DNA of 6,292 nucleotides, from contig JAOAAR010000126.1 of NCBI GenBank assembly GCA_026418755.1, positions 1 through 6,292 of the forward strand, written 5' to 3'. The first letter of the stretch is position 1, and each line of letters opens with the position of its first letter. A program made the translations under genes and the position numbers. Positions 1 to 5,346 of the stretch are shown one piece after another. The notes under the pieces were generated by a model. The model searched no databases. It was not told the origin of the DNA and saw only the letters and a list, made by a program, of their open reading frames with translations. This stretch comes from Planctomycetota bacterium (GTDB taxonomy: Bacteria > Planctomycetota > SKW154).

Positions 1-759
1 CTCTTAAGTAGTGAACTACTCGGCAGATTCCCTGATAAGCAAGACCTTCTTCAAGTCTTCATCCTCGACAAATTGGGATACATCCTCTTCAGAAACAACG
101 ACCTACACGGTGCCCTCAACGCTTACAGAGAAGCGTTAAGACTCAATACCCTTATCAAAAATCCTTCTTTTCTCCTCTCAACATACCTTGGTCTTGGACA
201 GGTTTTCCTTCAACTGGACTCTCTGGAAGAAGCAGAAAAAACTCTCCGACAAGGGGTTGAGATTGCAAACCAATTAGGTAACTTGCCGCTCGCTTGCGAA
301 GCGAAAATGCTTCTCGCAATGGTTCTATTAAGGCAAGGGCTCTTCTCTCAAGCACACCAACTCTTTCTCGAAGTCTTAAACGAAGCGAAACAGAGAAACC
401 ATATTGAGTGCGCTGTATTCTGCCATACAGGAGCAGCCATCTGCGCCTCTATGAAAGGAGAAAACACCGCTTCCCATCGCCATTTCACTGCGATTCTCGA
501 ATCCCTCAAAGAGAAACCACTCCCGAAGTTCCAACTTTCAGCGCTTTTTAACTTGGTCACTCTCTCCCTTAAAACCCTTACTTACGACGAGGCTGTCTAT
601 TATGCGATGAGGTGTCAGGAACTGGCTGCGAAAATGGGGCTTCAGGAAATAGTTGAAAAACTGCGTGCTACTCTTGAAAAGATAAAAGCAAAAGTTGGAC
701 AAGAAATATTTGCTCTTTATCTCTCTGGCGCTACGGAACGGATGTCGCACGAGGGTTAG
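1..759 (+). CDS. Tetratricopeptide-repeat (TPR) protein, 3' part of the gene
   Basis: The frame is open from the first base of the window to a TAG at 757-759, so the 5' end lies outside; a TTG at 73 could serve as a start, but coding continues before it without a break. The visible 252 residues are helical pairs of TPR type. About five units are recognisable: LGYILF...ALNAYREALRL, YLGLGQVFLQLDSLEEAEKTL, AKMLLAMVLLRQGLFSQAHQLF, a less regular CHTGAAICASMKGE unit, and LFNLVTLSLKTLTYDEAVYYA. A charged helix of about 40 residues follows. Unit spacing of roughly 40 residues resembles the TPR domains of MalT/LuxR-type regulators and signalling scaffolds. TPR domains bind proteins or peptides, but no effector domain is visible, so the function is unknown; it could be the C-terminal sensor of a longer regulator or kinase. 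There is no signal peptide or membrane segment in the visible part. It converges on the minus-strand operon with a 29-base overlap. Confidence 0.85.
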   Translation, partial: LLSSELLGRFPDKQDLLQVFILDKLGYILFRNNDLHGALNAYREALRLNTLIKNPSFLLSTYLGLGQVFLQLDSLEEAEKTLRQGVEIANQLGNLPLACEAKMLLAMVLLRQGLFSQAHQLFLEVLNEAKQRNHIECAVFCHTGAAICASMKGENTASHRHFTAILESLKEKPLPKFQLSALFNLVTLSLKTLTYDEAVYYAMRCQELAAKMGLQEIVEKLRATLEKIKAKVGQEIFALYLSGATERMSHEG

Positions 760-1438
760 AAAAAACAAGAGCCAGAACATCAAACACGAAATGGGAATAT
801 GCACAAACACCGTAACCTCGCCATAGATACAGAGTGCCGAGAAACACACCCGCAAAAAAGCGGTATAAGAAGAGAAGAAGCGTCGGCGTTTCTGCAAAAA
901 AGTGAGCAAGAGAAAACAACACTGCACTGATAAAAAGACTTACAAAAAACGCAACCACCTTATATCTCTTCCTATTGCCGAGAATGAGAGAGTATAGTCC
1001 CCCCATTATTGAGACACGGAAGAGCATCTCTTCCCATACCCCTGCCCCTGCGGAAACGGTGAGAACACCAGCAAACCCTATCTTCTCAGAACTAGTTGCA
1101 ACAGGATAAATAGAGCGTATCACTACACTTAAAAAAAAGACCATAATTACGGCAAACACTATCCCTTCTGCAAAAACAACTATGATGTAGTCTGCTCTGA
1201 AACTCTTCTGCTCCTTAAGACGGGAGTAGATGACGAGAGAAAAGAGTAAAAGGAGAAGCCCGAAAACGAAAACTCCTCGCTGCCCGAAGTAATGGTAAAT
1301 AAGAGGTGTGAAAAAATCCGCACCATTAGGCGGTGCGTATCGCAAAAATACCGAACCCAGAATATACACAAATACCAGCGGCATTACACAAAGAAAAGAG
1401 ACATCGAACCTGCGTATGGAATCTCTGTATGAAGCCAT
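731..1438 (-). CDS. CPBP-family (CAAX/Rce1-like) intramembrane metalloprotease
   Basis: This is a 235-residue polytopic membrane protein with about six to eight hydrophobic segments (for example residues 13-32, 53-71, 83-108, 162-178 and 184-204). It carries all three signature motifs of the CPBP (type II CAAX protease, formerly abortive infection) family: EEMLFR (EExxxR) at 136-141, FSLAH (FxxxH) at 175-179 and HFVFD (HxxxD) at 216-220. The two glutamates and the histidines should form the active site inside the membrane. Family members cleave prenylated proteins in eukaryotes and process or protect against peptides in bacteria; the substrate here cannot be read from sequence. The ATG at 1438 shares one base with the scpA stop (TAATG), and only a poor GGA precedes it, so translation probably depends on reinitiation after scpA. 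It is the last gene of the operon, sitting where scpB is often found, and it ends inside the convergent TPR gene. Confidence 0.92.
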   Translation of the reverse strand: MASYRDSIRRFDVSFLCVMPLVFVYILGSVFLRYAPPNGADFFTPLIYHYFGQRGVFVFGLLLLLFSLVIYSRLKEQKSFRADYIIVVFAEGIVFAVIMVFFLSVVIRSIYPVATSSEKIGFAGVLTVSAGAGVWEEMLFRVSIMGGLYSLILGNRKRYKVVAFFVSLFISAVLFSLAHFFAETPTLLLFLYRFFAGVFLGTLYLWRGYGVCAYSHFVFDVLALVFSNPRATSVP

Positions 1439-2199
1439 TATCCGACAGCCCTGTCAATTTTCTCTTCTTGTGTTCGCTCCGTCGCTAACATCTCATCACG
1501 CCGCTCAATGTAGATTCCCCCGAAAGGCTCCGCCTGATATGCCCTGAGCGCACCCCGCCTCACCCCCTCCAACACCGCCAGAAAATATCCCGCTACTTCT
1601 GTCCTCTTCACCTTTCTTCCTATCAGCCGAATGAACTCTACACGAGATTCTATCCTCTTCAACAATTCCTCTAAATACTCCTCCACAGTGCGCTCATCTA
1701 TTTCAACAGTTATGGAACGCGTAAACGCTCCTGTCTCTTTCATCAGTTTTGCAAAAAGAAACGCCAACTGCCAAAGCGACACTTCTTCAAGCGAGACCGT
1801 ATTCTCGGTTTCAGGAATCTGTGCCCCTGAGGGATAAAACTTGCTTGCTTGTTCAAACCTCCTTGACAAATGTAATGCAGCCTCCTTAACCGCCCGATAC
1901 ATCAACAACTCAGAAATCAACTCCTCTCGCGGGTCAATCACATCTTCTCCCCCAGCATCATATGACGCTCGAGGGTCAACATAACTTGCCTTCATCCTTA
2001 CCAGACGACTCGCCATTACAAGGTAGTCACCCTCAATGCCCAATCCCAACTCCCGCATCGCCTCAACATACTCACAAAACTGCTCGGCAACCTTTCCCAC
2101 ATCCACATCAAGTATGTCCATTTCGTTCTTTACCACTAAATACAAAAGTAGGTCCAGAGGTCCGGTGAAAACCTGCAATGATAGCCTCAAATCATCCAT
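1438..2199 (-). CDS. scpA: Segregation and condensation protein A (kleisin subunit of SMC-ScpAB)
   Basis: The product is a 253-residue kleisin that bridges the SMC heads and, with ScpB, drives chromosome condensation and segregation in the cytoplasm. The N-terminal hallmark is clear: VFTGPLDLLLYLV at residues 10-22, followed by KNEMDILDVDV. The next conserved block, GDYLVMASRLVRMKASYVDPR, lies at about 57-77. The middle is acidic, as expected for the ScpB-binding linker. The C-terminal winged-helix part carries VRRGALRAYQAEPFGGIYIE, a familiar ending. The ATG at 2199 is preferred over the TTG one codon upstream because it forms a TGATG junction with the trpS stop. Only a weak GGGG lies 8 bases ahead, which suggests coupling to trpS translation. 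No scpB follows; the next gene is an unrelated membrane protease. Confidence 0.97.
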   Translation of the reverse strand: MDDLRLSLQVFTGPLDLLLYLVVKNEMDILDVDVGKVAEQFCEYVEAMRELGLGIEGDYLVMASRLVRMKASYVDPRASYDAGGEDVIDPREELISELLMYRAVKEAALHLSRRFEQASKFYPSGAQIPETENTVSLEEVSLWQLAFLFAKLMKETGAFTRSITVEIDERTVEEYLEELLKRIESRVEFIRLIGRKVKRTEVAGYFLAVLEGVRRGALRAYQAEPFGGIYIERRDEMLATERTQEEKIDRAVG

Positions 2200-3179
2200 C
2201 AAATAAGCCCCATCGCCTTTCTGACGAGTCTCATCGTCTCGGACGCTGTTTTTCTCGCCTTTACAGCACCCTCTCCCAATATTTCGTCAATATAGGCAGG
2301 CTCTTTTAAAACTTGTTGCCGCTTTTCGCGAATCGGAGATAAAAATTCACTTAACAACCCTGCCAGTTTTTTCTTGCAGTCAACACAGCCTATCTTCGCA
2401 GAAACGCACTCTCTCTGTAACTCTGCGCTTCTTTCCGTGAAAAATGCAAGATAATACGGAAAAAGATTACACTCGTCTGGATGGCCAGGGTCGCTCTTTC
2501 TTGCCCGTTTCGTGTCGGTCAACGCAACCATAACCTTACTCTTTATCTCCTCTTCTGTATCGCCAAGAAATATTGCGTTGCCGTACGATTTCGACATTTT
2601 GCGCCCGTCAAGCCCGGGCAGACGCGGAACTGGGGTGAGAATAGCGTCGGGTTCAGGAAAAACCTCTTTATATGTCGAATTAAAATCACGCGCTATCTCT
2701 CTCGTCAGTTCTATATGCGGCAACTGGTCTTCTCCAACAGGAACGACCGCCGCCCGGTATATGAGGATGTCTGCCGCCTGCAAAACAGGATACCCCAAAA
2801 AAGAGTAGTTCGTTATATCCTTGCCTCTAAGTTCACGCAACTGCTCCTTGTATGTCGGACAACGGTATAACCTCCCAAGAGAAACCAGATTCCCAAAAAT
2901 CATCGCTAACTCAAGATGCTCCTTAACATCTGATTGCTTGAAGACAACGCTTTTTTTGGGGTCTATCCCGCAAGCAAGCCAGTCGGCAACAACCTCCGGA
3001 ATCGCCTCGCGCACAGCCGATGGATTTTTATACTCGCTCATCAAAGCATGCCAGTCAACTACCGTATAATAACACTCATACTCCTCCTGGAGTTTAACCC
3101 AGTTCTTTAACGCACCAACATAGTTGCCCAAATGCAAAGCTCCCGTCGGACGCATCCCGCTCAGTAACCTTTTCTTCAC
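2199..3179 (-). CDS. trpS: Tryptophanyl-tRNA synthetase (TrpRS)
   Basis: This class I aminoacyl-tRNA synthetase charges tRNA-Trp with tryptophan using ATP. The 326-residue length is normal for bacterial TrpRS. The N-terminal block LSGMRPTGALHLGNYVGAL contains the HIGH-type motif as HLGN at 16-19. The KMSKS loop is intact at 194-198 within LDGRKMSKSYGNAI. Other family blocks are VVDWHALMSEY, CGIDPKKSVVFKQSDV, YPVLQAADILIY and VPVGEDQLPHIELTREIARDFN. The start is GTG at 3179: it begins right before the conserved N-terminus, overlaps the protease stop as GTGA, and has GGAGG six bases upstream. The same frame stays open upstream to 3608, but that stretch is the out-of-frame shadow of the protease gene. 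No T-box leader is seen, since expression comes from inside the operon. Confidence 0.99.
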   Translation of the reverse strand: MKKRLLSGMRPTGALHLGNYVGALKNWVKLQEEYECYYTVVDWHALMSEYKNPSAVREAIPEVVADWLACGIDPKKSVVFKQSDVKEHLELAMIFGNLVSLGRLYRCPTYKEQLRELRGKDITNYSFLGYPVLQAADILIYRAAVVPVGEDQLPHIELTREIARDFNSTYKEVFPEPDAILTPVPRLPGLDGRKMSKSYGNAIFLGDTEEEIKSKVMVALTDTKRARKSDPGHPDECNLFPYYLAFFTERSAELQRECVSAKIGCVDCKKKLAGLLSEFLSPIREKRQQVLKEPAYIDEILGEGAVKARKTASETMRLVRKAMGLI

Positions 3180-3847
3180 ATCCCTCCTCCCCAGCCGTGT
3201 CCAGTAAGAAAAAGAACCACGCGGACAGGATAGCCAATCAGTCCAAATCCTCCGCCTACTGCAATATGCCTCTGAAGGACATACATAAAAAGCATCAGAA
3301 TAAAAAAACCGAAAGCACCTATACGGATATAGGGTAACCTTAGACTCTTCGGCAGAAAATATTTGAATATGTGAGAACCATCCAGTGGCGGAATCGGTAT
3401 AAGGTTGAATGTGAAAAGTGCACAGTTGAGAACTATTCCTACAGATAGTACCGCTTCGTTCAGTGAACCTCGAGGAGCAATATGGTACAGAGCCCCGAGC
3501 GCCAATGCGAACAGAAAATTTGCTGTTACACCACCAAGCGAAACCGTTATGTCGCCCAAAACGCGCCTCCTGTAGTTCAACGGATTTACAGGGACAGGTC
3601 TCGCCCACCCGAAAGGAAACTTCAAGATATAGTATGTGAGAAGGGGCACCACGACAGAACCAATGGGGTCAAGATGCGCTAAGGGATTTAATGACAATCT
3701 CCCCTCCATTTTTGCCGTCGGGTCACCGTTTAAATAAGCAACAAAACCATGTGCTACCTCGTGAAACACCACCGCAAAAACTAAAATCAAAAACACCCCA
3801 GTATACACATACACATCAGCGCCGCTCACAGCAGCAATCGCATCCAT
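3176..3847 (-). CDS. Site-2 protease family (peptidase M50) intramembrane zinc metalloprotease
   Basis: The product is a short 223-residue membrane protease of the S2P/M50 family, close to the minimal SpoIVFB-like group without PDZ or CBS domains. The zinc motif HEVAH (HExxH) is at 29-33 in the first hydrophobic helix (about 15-38). The third ligand is expected to be D156 in NLIPIPPLDGSHI. Family blocks around them are GDPTAKMEGRLSLNPLAHLDPIGS (41-64) and GWARPVPVNP (80-89). Four or five membrane helices are visible. Such proteins cleave transmembrane segments of regulators; the substrate is unknown, and placement beside trpS is conserved but unexplained. The ATG at 3847 lies 4 bases after the epimerase stop. 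A strong AGGAGG abuts this ATG with no spacer, so the exact start is less certain; a weaker AAGGGA lies 7 bases upstream. GTG at 3829 is the alternative. Confidence 0.95.
   Translation of the reverse strand: MDAIAAVSGADVYVYTGVFLILVFAVVFHEVAHGFVAYLNGDPTAKMEGRLSLNPLAHLDPIGSVVVPLLTYYILKFPFGWARPVPVNPLNYRRRVLGDITVSLGGVTANFLFALALGALYHIAPRGSLNEAVLSVGIVLNCALFTFNLIPIPPLDGSHIFKYFLPKSLRLPYIRIGAFGFFILMLFMYVLQRHIAVGGGFGLIGYPVRVVLFLTGHGWGGGM
3182..3190 (-). promoter_or_regulatory. Ribosome binding site that fixes the GTG start of trpS
   Basis: GGAGGAGGG lies within the last codons of the M50 protease gene (residues WGGGM) and places GGAGG six bases ahead of GTG at 3179. It supports the 326-residue TrpRS over the longer open frame. 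Confidence 0.75.
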
Positions 3848-3851
3848 CCTC

Positions 3852-4256
3852 CTATCCCTTCTTCTCCTCGGTCAACTCAATCAAAACCTTGTGAGTACTC
3901 GCGGGATGTAAAAACGCTACATGCCTCCCCTCCGCCCCTACCCGCGGCTTCTTGTCAATTAACTCAAACCTCATCTCTCCCAGTCTATCGAGGACAGTCT
4001 GAATCCCTTCCACTTCAAACGCTATGTGGTGAATCCCTTCTCCGCGACTTGCCAGAAATTTCCCGACTGCGCTATCTTCGCTTGTCGGCTGCACCAACTC
4101 AATCCTTACACCGCCTACCTCATAAAAACAAACTTTCACCTTCTGGCTCTCGACTGTCTCTACACCACTTGGTTTCCCAAACAAGAGGTCGAATCGCTCC
4201 CGCGCTTTCTCGATACTGTTCACCGCAACTGCGATATGCGAAACCTTCTTAAACAT
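3852..4256 (-). CDS. mce: Methylmalonyl-CoA epimerase
   Basis: The 134-residue product is a single-domain member of the vicinal oxygen chelate (glyoxalase) superfamily. It interconverts (S)- and (R)-methylmalonyl-CoA, linking propionyl-CoA carboxylation or decarboxylation with the mutase reaction. Metal-ligand positions expected for the family are present: H7 in VSHIAVAV, probably E53 in VRIELVQP, H76 or H77 in GEGIHHIAFEV, and E127 in VLIELTE. The block RVGAEGRHVAFLHPASTHKVLIEL is typical of the epimerase rather than of glyoxalase I. The ATG at 4256 is chosen over a GTG at 4274 because AAGGAG lies 7 bases before it and the product then starts directly at the first beta strand (MFKKVSHIAV). 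It overlaps the end of the upstream mutase subunit gene by 8 bases, fitting joint expression of the two enzymes. Confidence 0.96.
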   Translation of the reverse strand: MFKKVSHIAVAVNSIEKARERFDLLFGKPSGVETVESQKVKVCFYEVGGVRIELVQPTSEDSAVGKFLASRGEGIHHIAFEVEGIQTVLDRLGEMRFELIDKKPRVGAEGRHVAFLHPASTHKVLIELTEEKKG

Positions 4257-4656
4257 CCTCTCTCTCCTTAACACTCCCTTTTATAAAATCCACTATCTCC
4301 TTAAGCGAACTTCCAGGTGTAAATACCGCCGCAAACCCCTTCTCTTTTAAAACTTCTCTATCCTTTTCAGGAATAATTCCTCCGCAAATTAAAACCACAT
4401 CCTTGTGAGTCATCCTTTTTCTTATCTCCTCCGCAACCTGAGGGAATATCTCTAAGTGCGCACCCGAAAGACAAGACAATCCTACAACATCAGCGTCCTC
4501 TTCTTCTGCCGCTTTGGCGATTTGGAACGGAGTCTTCCTGATTCCAAGATACACTACCTCCATCCCAGAATCACGCAATGCACGCGCAACCACCTGAACT
4601 CCGCGGTTGTGACCGTCCAACCCAGGCTTCGCAAGCACCACCTTTATCGGTCTCAT
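4249..4656 (-). CDS. mcmA2: Methylmalonyl-CoA mutase, B12-binding (small) subunit
   Basis: The 135-residue product is a free-standing cobalamin-binding domain matching the C-terminal domain of methylmalonyl-CoA mutase. With the separate catalytic subunit it would convert (R)-methylmalonyl-CoA to succinyl-CoA using adenosylcobalamin. The lower-ligand motif DxHxxG is present as LDGHNRG, with D14, H16 and G19; H16 should coordinate cobalt. The other dimethylbenzimidazole-pocket segments are present: GLSCLSGAH at 59-67 and ICGGIIP at 90-96, followed by AVFTPG ending at 115. The length matches split mutases known from archaea, clostridia and deltaproteobacteria. The ATG at 4656 has GGAGGAGGGAG ahead of it at good spacing. 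The large subunit is not in the window and must be encoded elsewhere. It could serve another B12 mutase such as an isobutyryl- or ethylmalonyl-type enzyme, but the epimerase next door supports methylmalonyl-CoA. Confidence 0.96.
   Translation of the reverse strand: MRPIKVVLAKPGLDGHNRGVQVVARALRDSGMEVVYLGIRKTPFQIAKAAEEEDADVVGLSCLSGAHLEIFPQVAEEIRKRMTHKDVVLICGGIIPEKDREVLKEKGFAAVFTPGSSLKEIVDFIKGSVKEREDV
4264..4269 (-). promoter_or_regulatory. Ribosome binding site that fixes the mce start
   Basis: AAGGAG lies 7 bases upstream of the ATG at 4256, inside the last codons of mcmA2 and the bases just before them. It favours the 134-residue start over the in-frame GTG at 4274, which would lie upstream of this site. 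Confidence 0.7.
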
Positions 4657-4662
4657 CTACTC

Positions 4663-4670
4663 CCTCCTCC
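4663..4670 (-). promoter_or_regulatory. Ribosome binding site of mcmA2
   Basis: On the minus strand the bases before the ATG at 4656 read GGAGGAGGGAGTAG. They offer GGAGG in two registers, about 6 to 9 bases from the start. This is the strongest such site in the operon and fits its position as the first gene. Confidence 0.75.
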
Positions 4671-4683
4671 AGAAACAAAAATG

Positions 4684-4712
4684 ATAATAAGCCAAACGCT
4701 CTTCAATTTCAA
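4684..4712 (-). promoter_or_regulatory. Sigma-70-type promoter of the mcmA2-mce-M50-trpS-scpA-CPBP operon
   Basis: Read on the minus strand, a -35 box TTGAAA (4712-4707) is followed by a 17-base spacer and a -10 box TATTAT (4689-4684). Each box has a single mismatch to consensus. Transcription would start near 4677, giving a leader of about 20 bases that contains just the ribosome binding site of the first gene. No other equally good promoter was seen inside the operon, which suits a single transcript. A short inverted repeat, CCCTT/AAGGG at 4721-4737, lies just upstream of the -35 box and might be a regulator site, but that is speculative. Confidence 0.6.
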
Positions 4713-4931
4713 CTAATATCCCCTTAACAGGCAAGGGTTGTATTGGCTCTGCCACCCTACACAGCCCTTATTCTCAAAATCTACATAATCAAGCCGTTTT
4801 ATCAGATGCGTTCCTCAGTTCCGCCAGTACATCAAATATCCTCTGCTGTGCCGTCTTCCCATTTAATCCTAAAACAACTCGCTGTCAGTCATCTAAAGTG
4901 TAGGAGGTATTTCGCAAAATTGAAGGAAGAT

Positions 4932-4990
4932 AAAAAAAGTATTTCTTGAATCTTATTGAAAGGTAAAAAATCCTCATTCCTTTCATTCAA
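4932..4990 (-). terminator. Imperfect hairpin with nearby T run, possible bamA terminator
   Basis: Read on the minus strand, TTGAATGAAAGG (4990-4979) can pair with CCTTTC (4963-4958) and then, across a 6-base bulge, with ATTCAA (4951-4946). The loop is 15 bases. A run of seven T follows after a gap of seven bases (4938-4932). The stem is AT-rich and bulged and the T run is not adjacent, so this is a weak candidate; a shorter hairpin, CCTTT-GAATG-AAAGG (4993-4979), competes for the same bases. It is the only hairpin plus T-run combination seen between bamA and the next promoter. Confidence 0.25.
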
Positions 4991-5034
4991 AGGTGAGCGA
5001 GGAGCTTGATCACAGAGTCAGAAGCGCGAAATAA

Positions 5035-5181
5035 TTAGGGTGCGAAGTAGATAACCTCAGCCAACTTACTCTTTTTTTCGAAAGAACAAGTATAAAGGTG
5101 TGCATATAAGAATAAATTTAACGAATATTCTTTGTTTATCTCTCTTACATAAACATCTACAGGCTCTTTCTGTCTAACCAT
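5035..5181 (-). CDS. Possible small protein, 48 residues, no recognised family
   Basis: An ATG at 5181 is preceded by GGAGGA (5194-5189) at a 7-base spacing, one of the better ribosome binding sites in the window, and the frame runs to TAA at 5035-5037. The product begins MVRQKEPVDVYVREINKEYS and continues with a moderately hydrophobic stretch LNLFLYAHLYTCSF, then a basic patch and VIYFAP. The composition looks protein-like, with a polar N-terminal half and a hydrophobic centre too short and polar for a clear membrane helix. I recognise no family. It lies downstream of bamA on the same strand and could be a genuine small protein or the restarted piece of a broken gene. Evidence is limited to the start signal and composition. 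Confidence 0.35.
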   Translation of the reverse strand: MVRQKEPVDVYVREINKEYSLNLFLYAHLYTCSFEKKSKLAEVIYFAP

Positions 5182-5210
5182 TCTGGGTTCCTCCAAATGC
5201 TTGCAAAAGT

Positions 5211-5342
5211 CTACACATAACTTTTAAATGGGTCTCTATGTTCAGCAAGAATTCTGTTTATGGAATCAAACACTTTCTGCCAAGTAATATACCTTATCCT
5301 TCTTTCTCCTATCTGATTATCTCCATAATGCGAGAATTTTGA
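5211..5342 (-). pseudogene. Coding-like open fragment after bamA, possible C-terminal gene remnant
   Basis: On the minus strand, in a frame different from bamA, codons from 5342 to a TAG at 5211 read SKFSHYGDNQIGERRIRYIT, then WQKVFDSINRILAEHRDPFK and SYV. The segment has a plausible helix and strand pattern and reads like the C-terminal end of a protein. It has no ATG in frame and no ribosome binding site; the frame stays open a little way into bamA (GTG at 5375) before a stop. It may be the tail of a truncated gene joined to the bamA end, or chance. I do not recognise the family. Confidence 0.25.
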
Positions 5343-5346
5343 CAGG

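Larger units (their letters stand above)
4657..5346. other. AT-rich spacer of about 690 bases between bamA and the mcmA2 operon
   Basis: No gene of normal size is present on either strand, in contrast to the dense coding on both sides. It contains the operon promoter at its left end, a 48-codon ORF (5035-5181), two short coding-like open segments on the minus strand (5211-5342 and 4789-4884), and an imperfect hairpin with a following T run (4932-4990). No tRNA fold, tandem repeat or transposon end was recognised. The mixture of coding-like fragments interrupted by stops suggests either decayed genes or a long untranslated region. Confidence 0.6.

Noticed and set aside
538..927. 129-residue minus-strand frame opposite the TPR gene end
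   Set aside because: It overlaps both the TPR gene and the CPBP gene, each supported by clear family motifs. Its phenylalanine-rich sequence is what antisense reading of this composition gives.
731..1438. Defence role for the CPBP protein through its old name 'abortive infection protein'
   Set aside because: The motifs identify a CPBP metalloprotease, but no other defence gene or mobile element lies nearby and the gene is embedded in a housekeeping operon, so a phage-defence reading has no support.
1308..1547. Plus-strand frame across the scpA-CPBP junction
   Set aside because: It is antisense to two well-supported genes and has no recognisable protein features.
2481..2870. 129-residue plus-strand frame, and a second plus frame at 2512-2808
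   Set aside because: Both lie antisense inside trpS, which has complete motifs and normal length; no ribosome site or family signal was seen.
3180..3608. N-terminal extension of the trpS frame by about 143 residues
   Set aside because: It is the shadow of the M50 gene in another frame. The extra sequence is cysteine- and serine-rich and unlike any TrpRS extension, and GTG at 3179 has a strong ribosome site and lies right at the conserved N-terminus.
4740..4760. GGCT-type imperfect inverted repeat around 4744-4768 as a terminator
   Set aside because: The seven-base stem contains a mismatch and no T run follows on either strand.
4743..4949. 68-residue plus-strand frame with a TTG start in the spacer
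   Set aside because: There is no ribosome site and the composition is low in information (many S, P, L and K). The minus strand over the same bases shows better coding-like segments, so it was not called a gene.
4657..5346. tRNA, riboswitch, CRISPR or insertion-sequence end in the spacer
   Set aside because: I found no cloverleaf with a T-loop, no regularly spaced repeats, no known riboswitch core and no terminal inverted repeats with target duplication. A short ATTAT/ATAAT pair at 5315-5330 is too small to mean anything.
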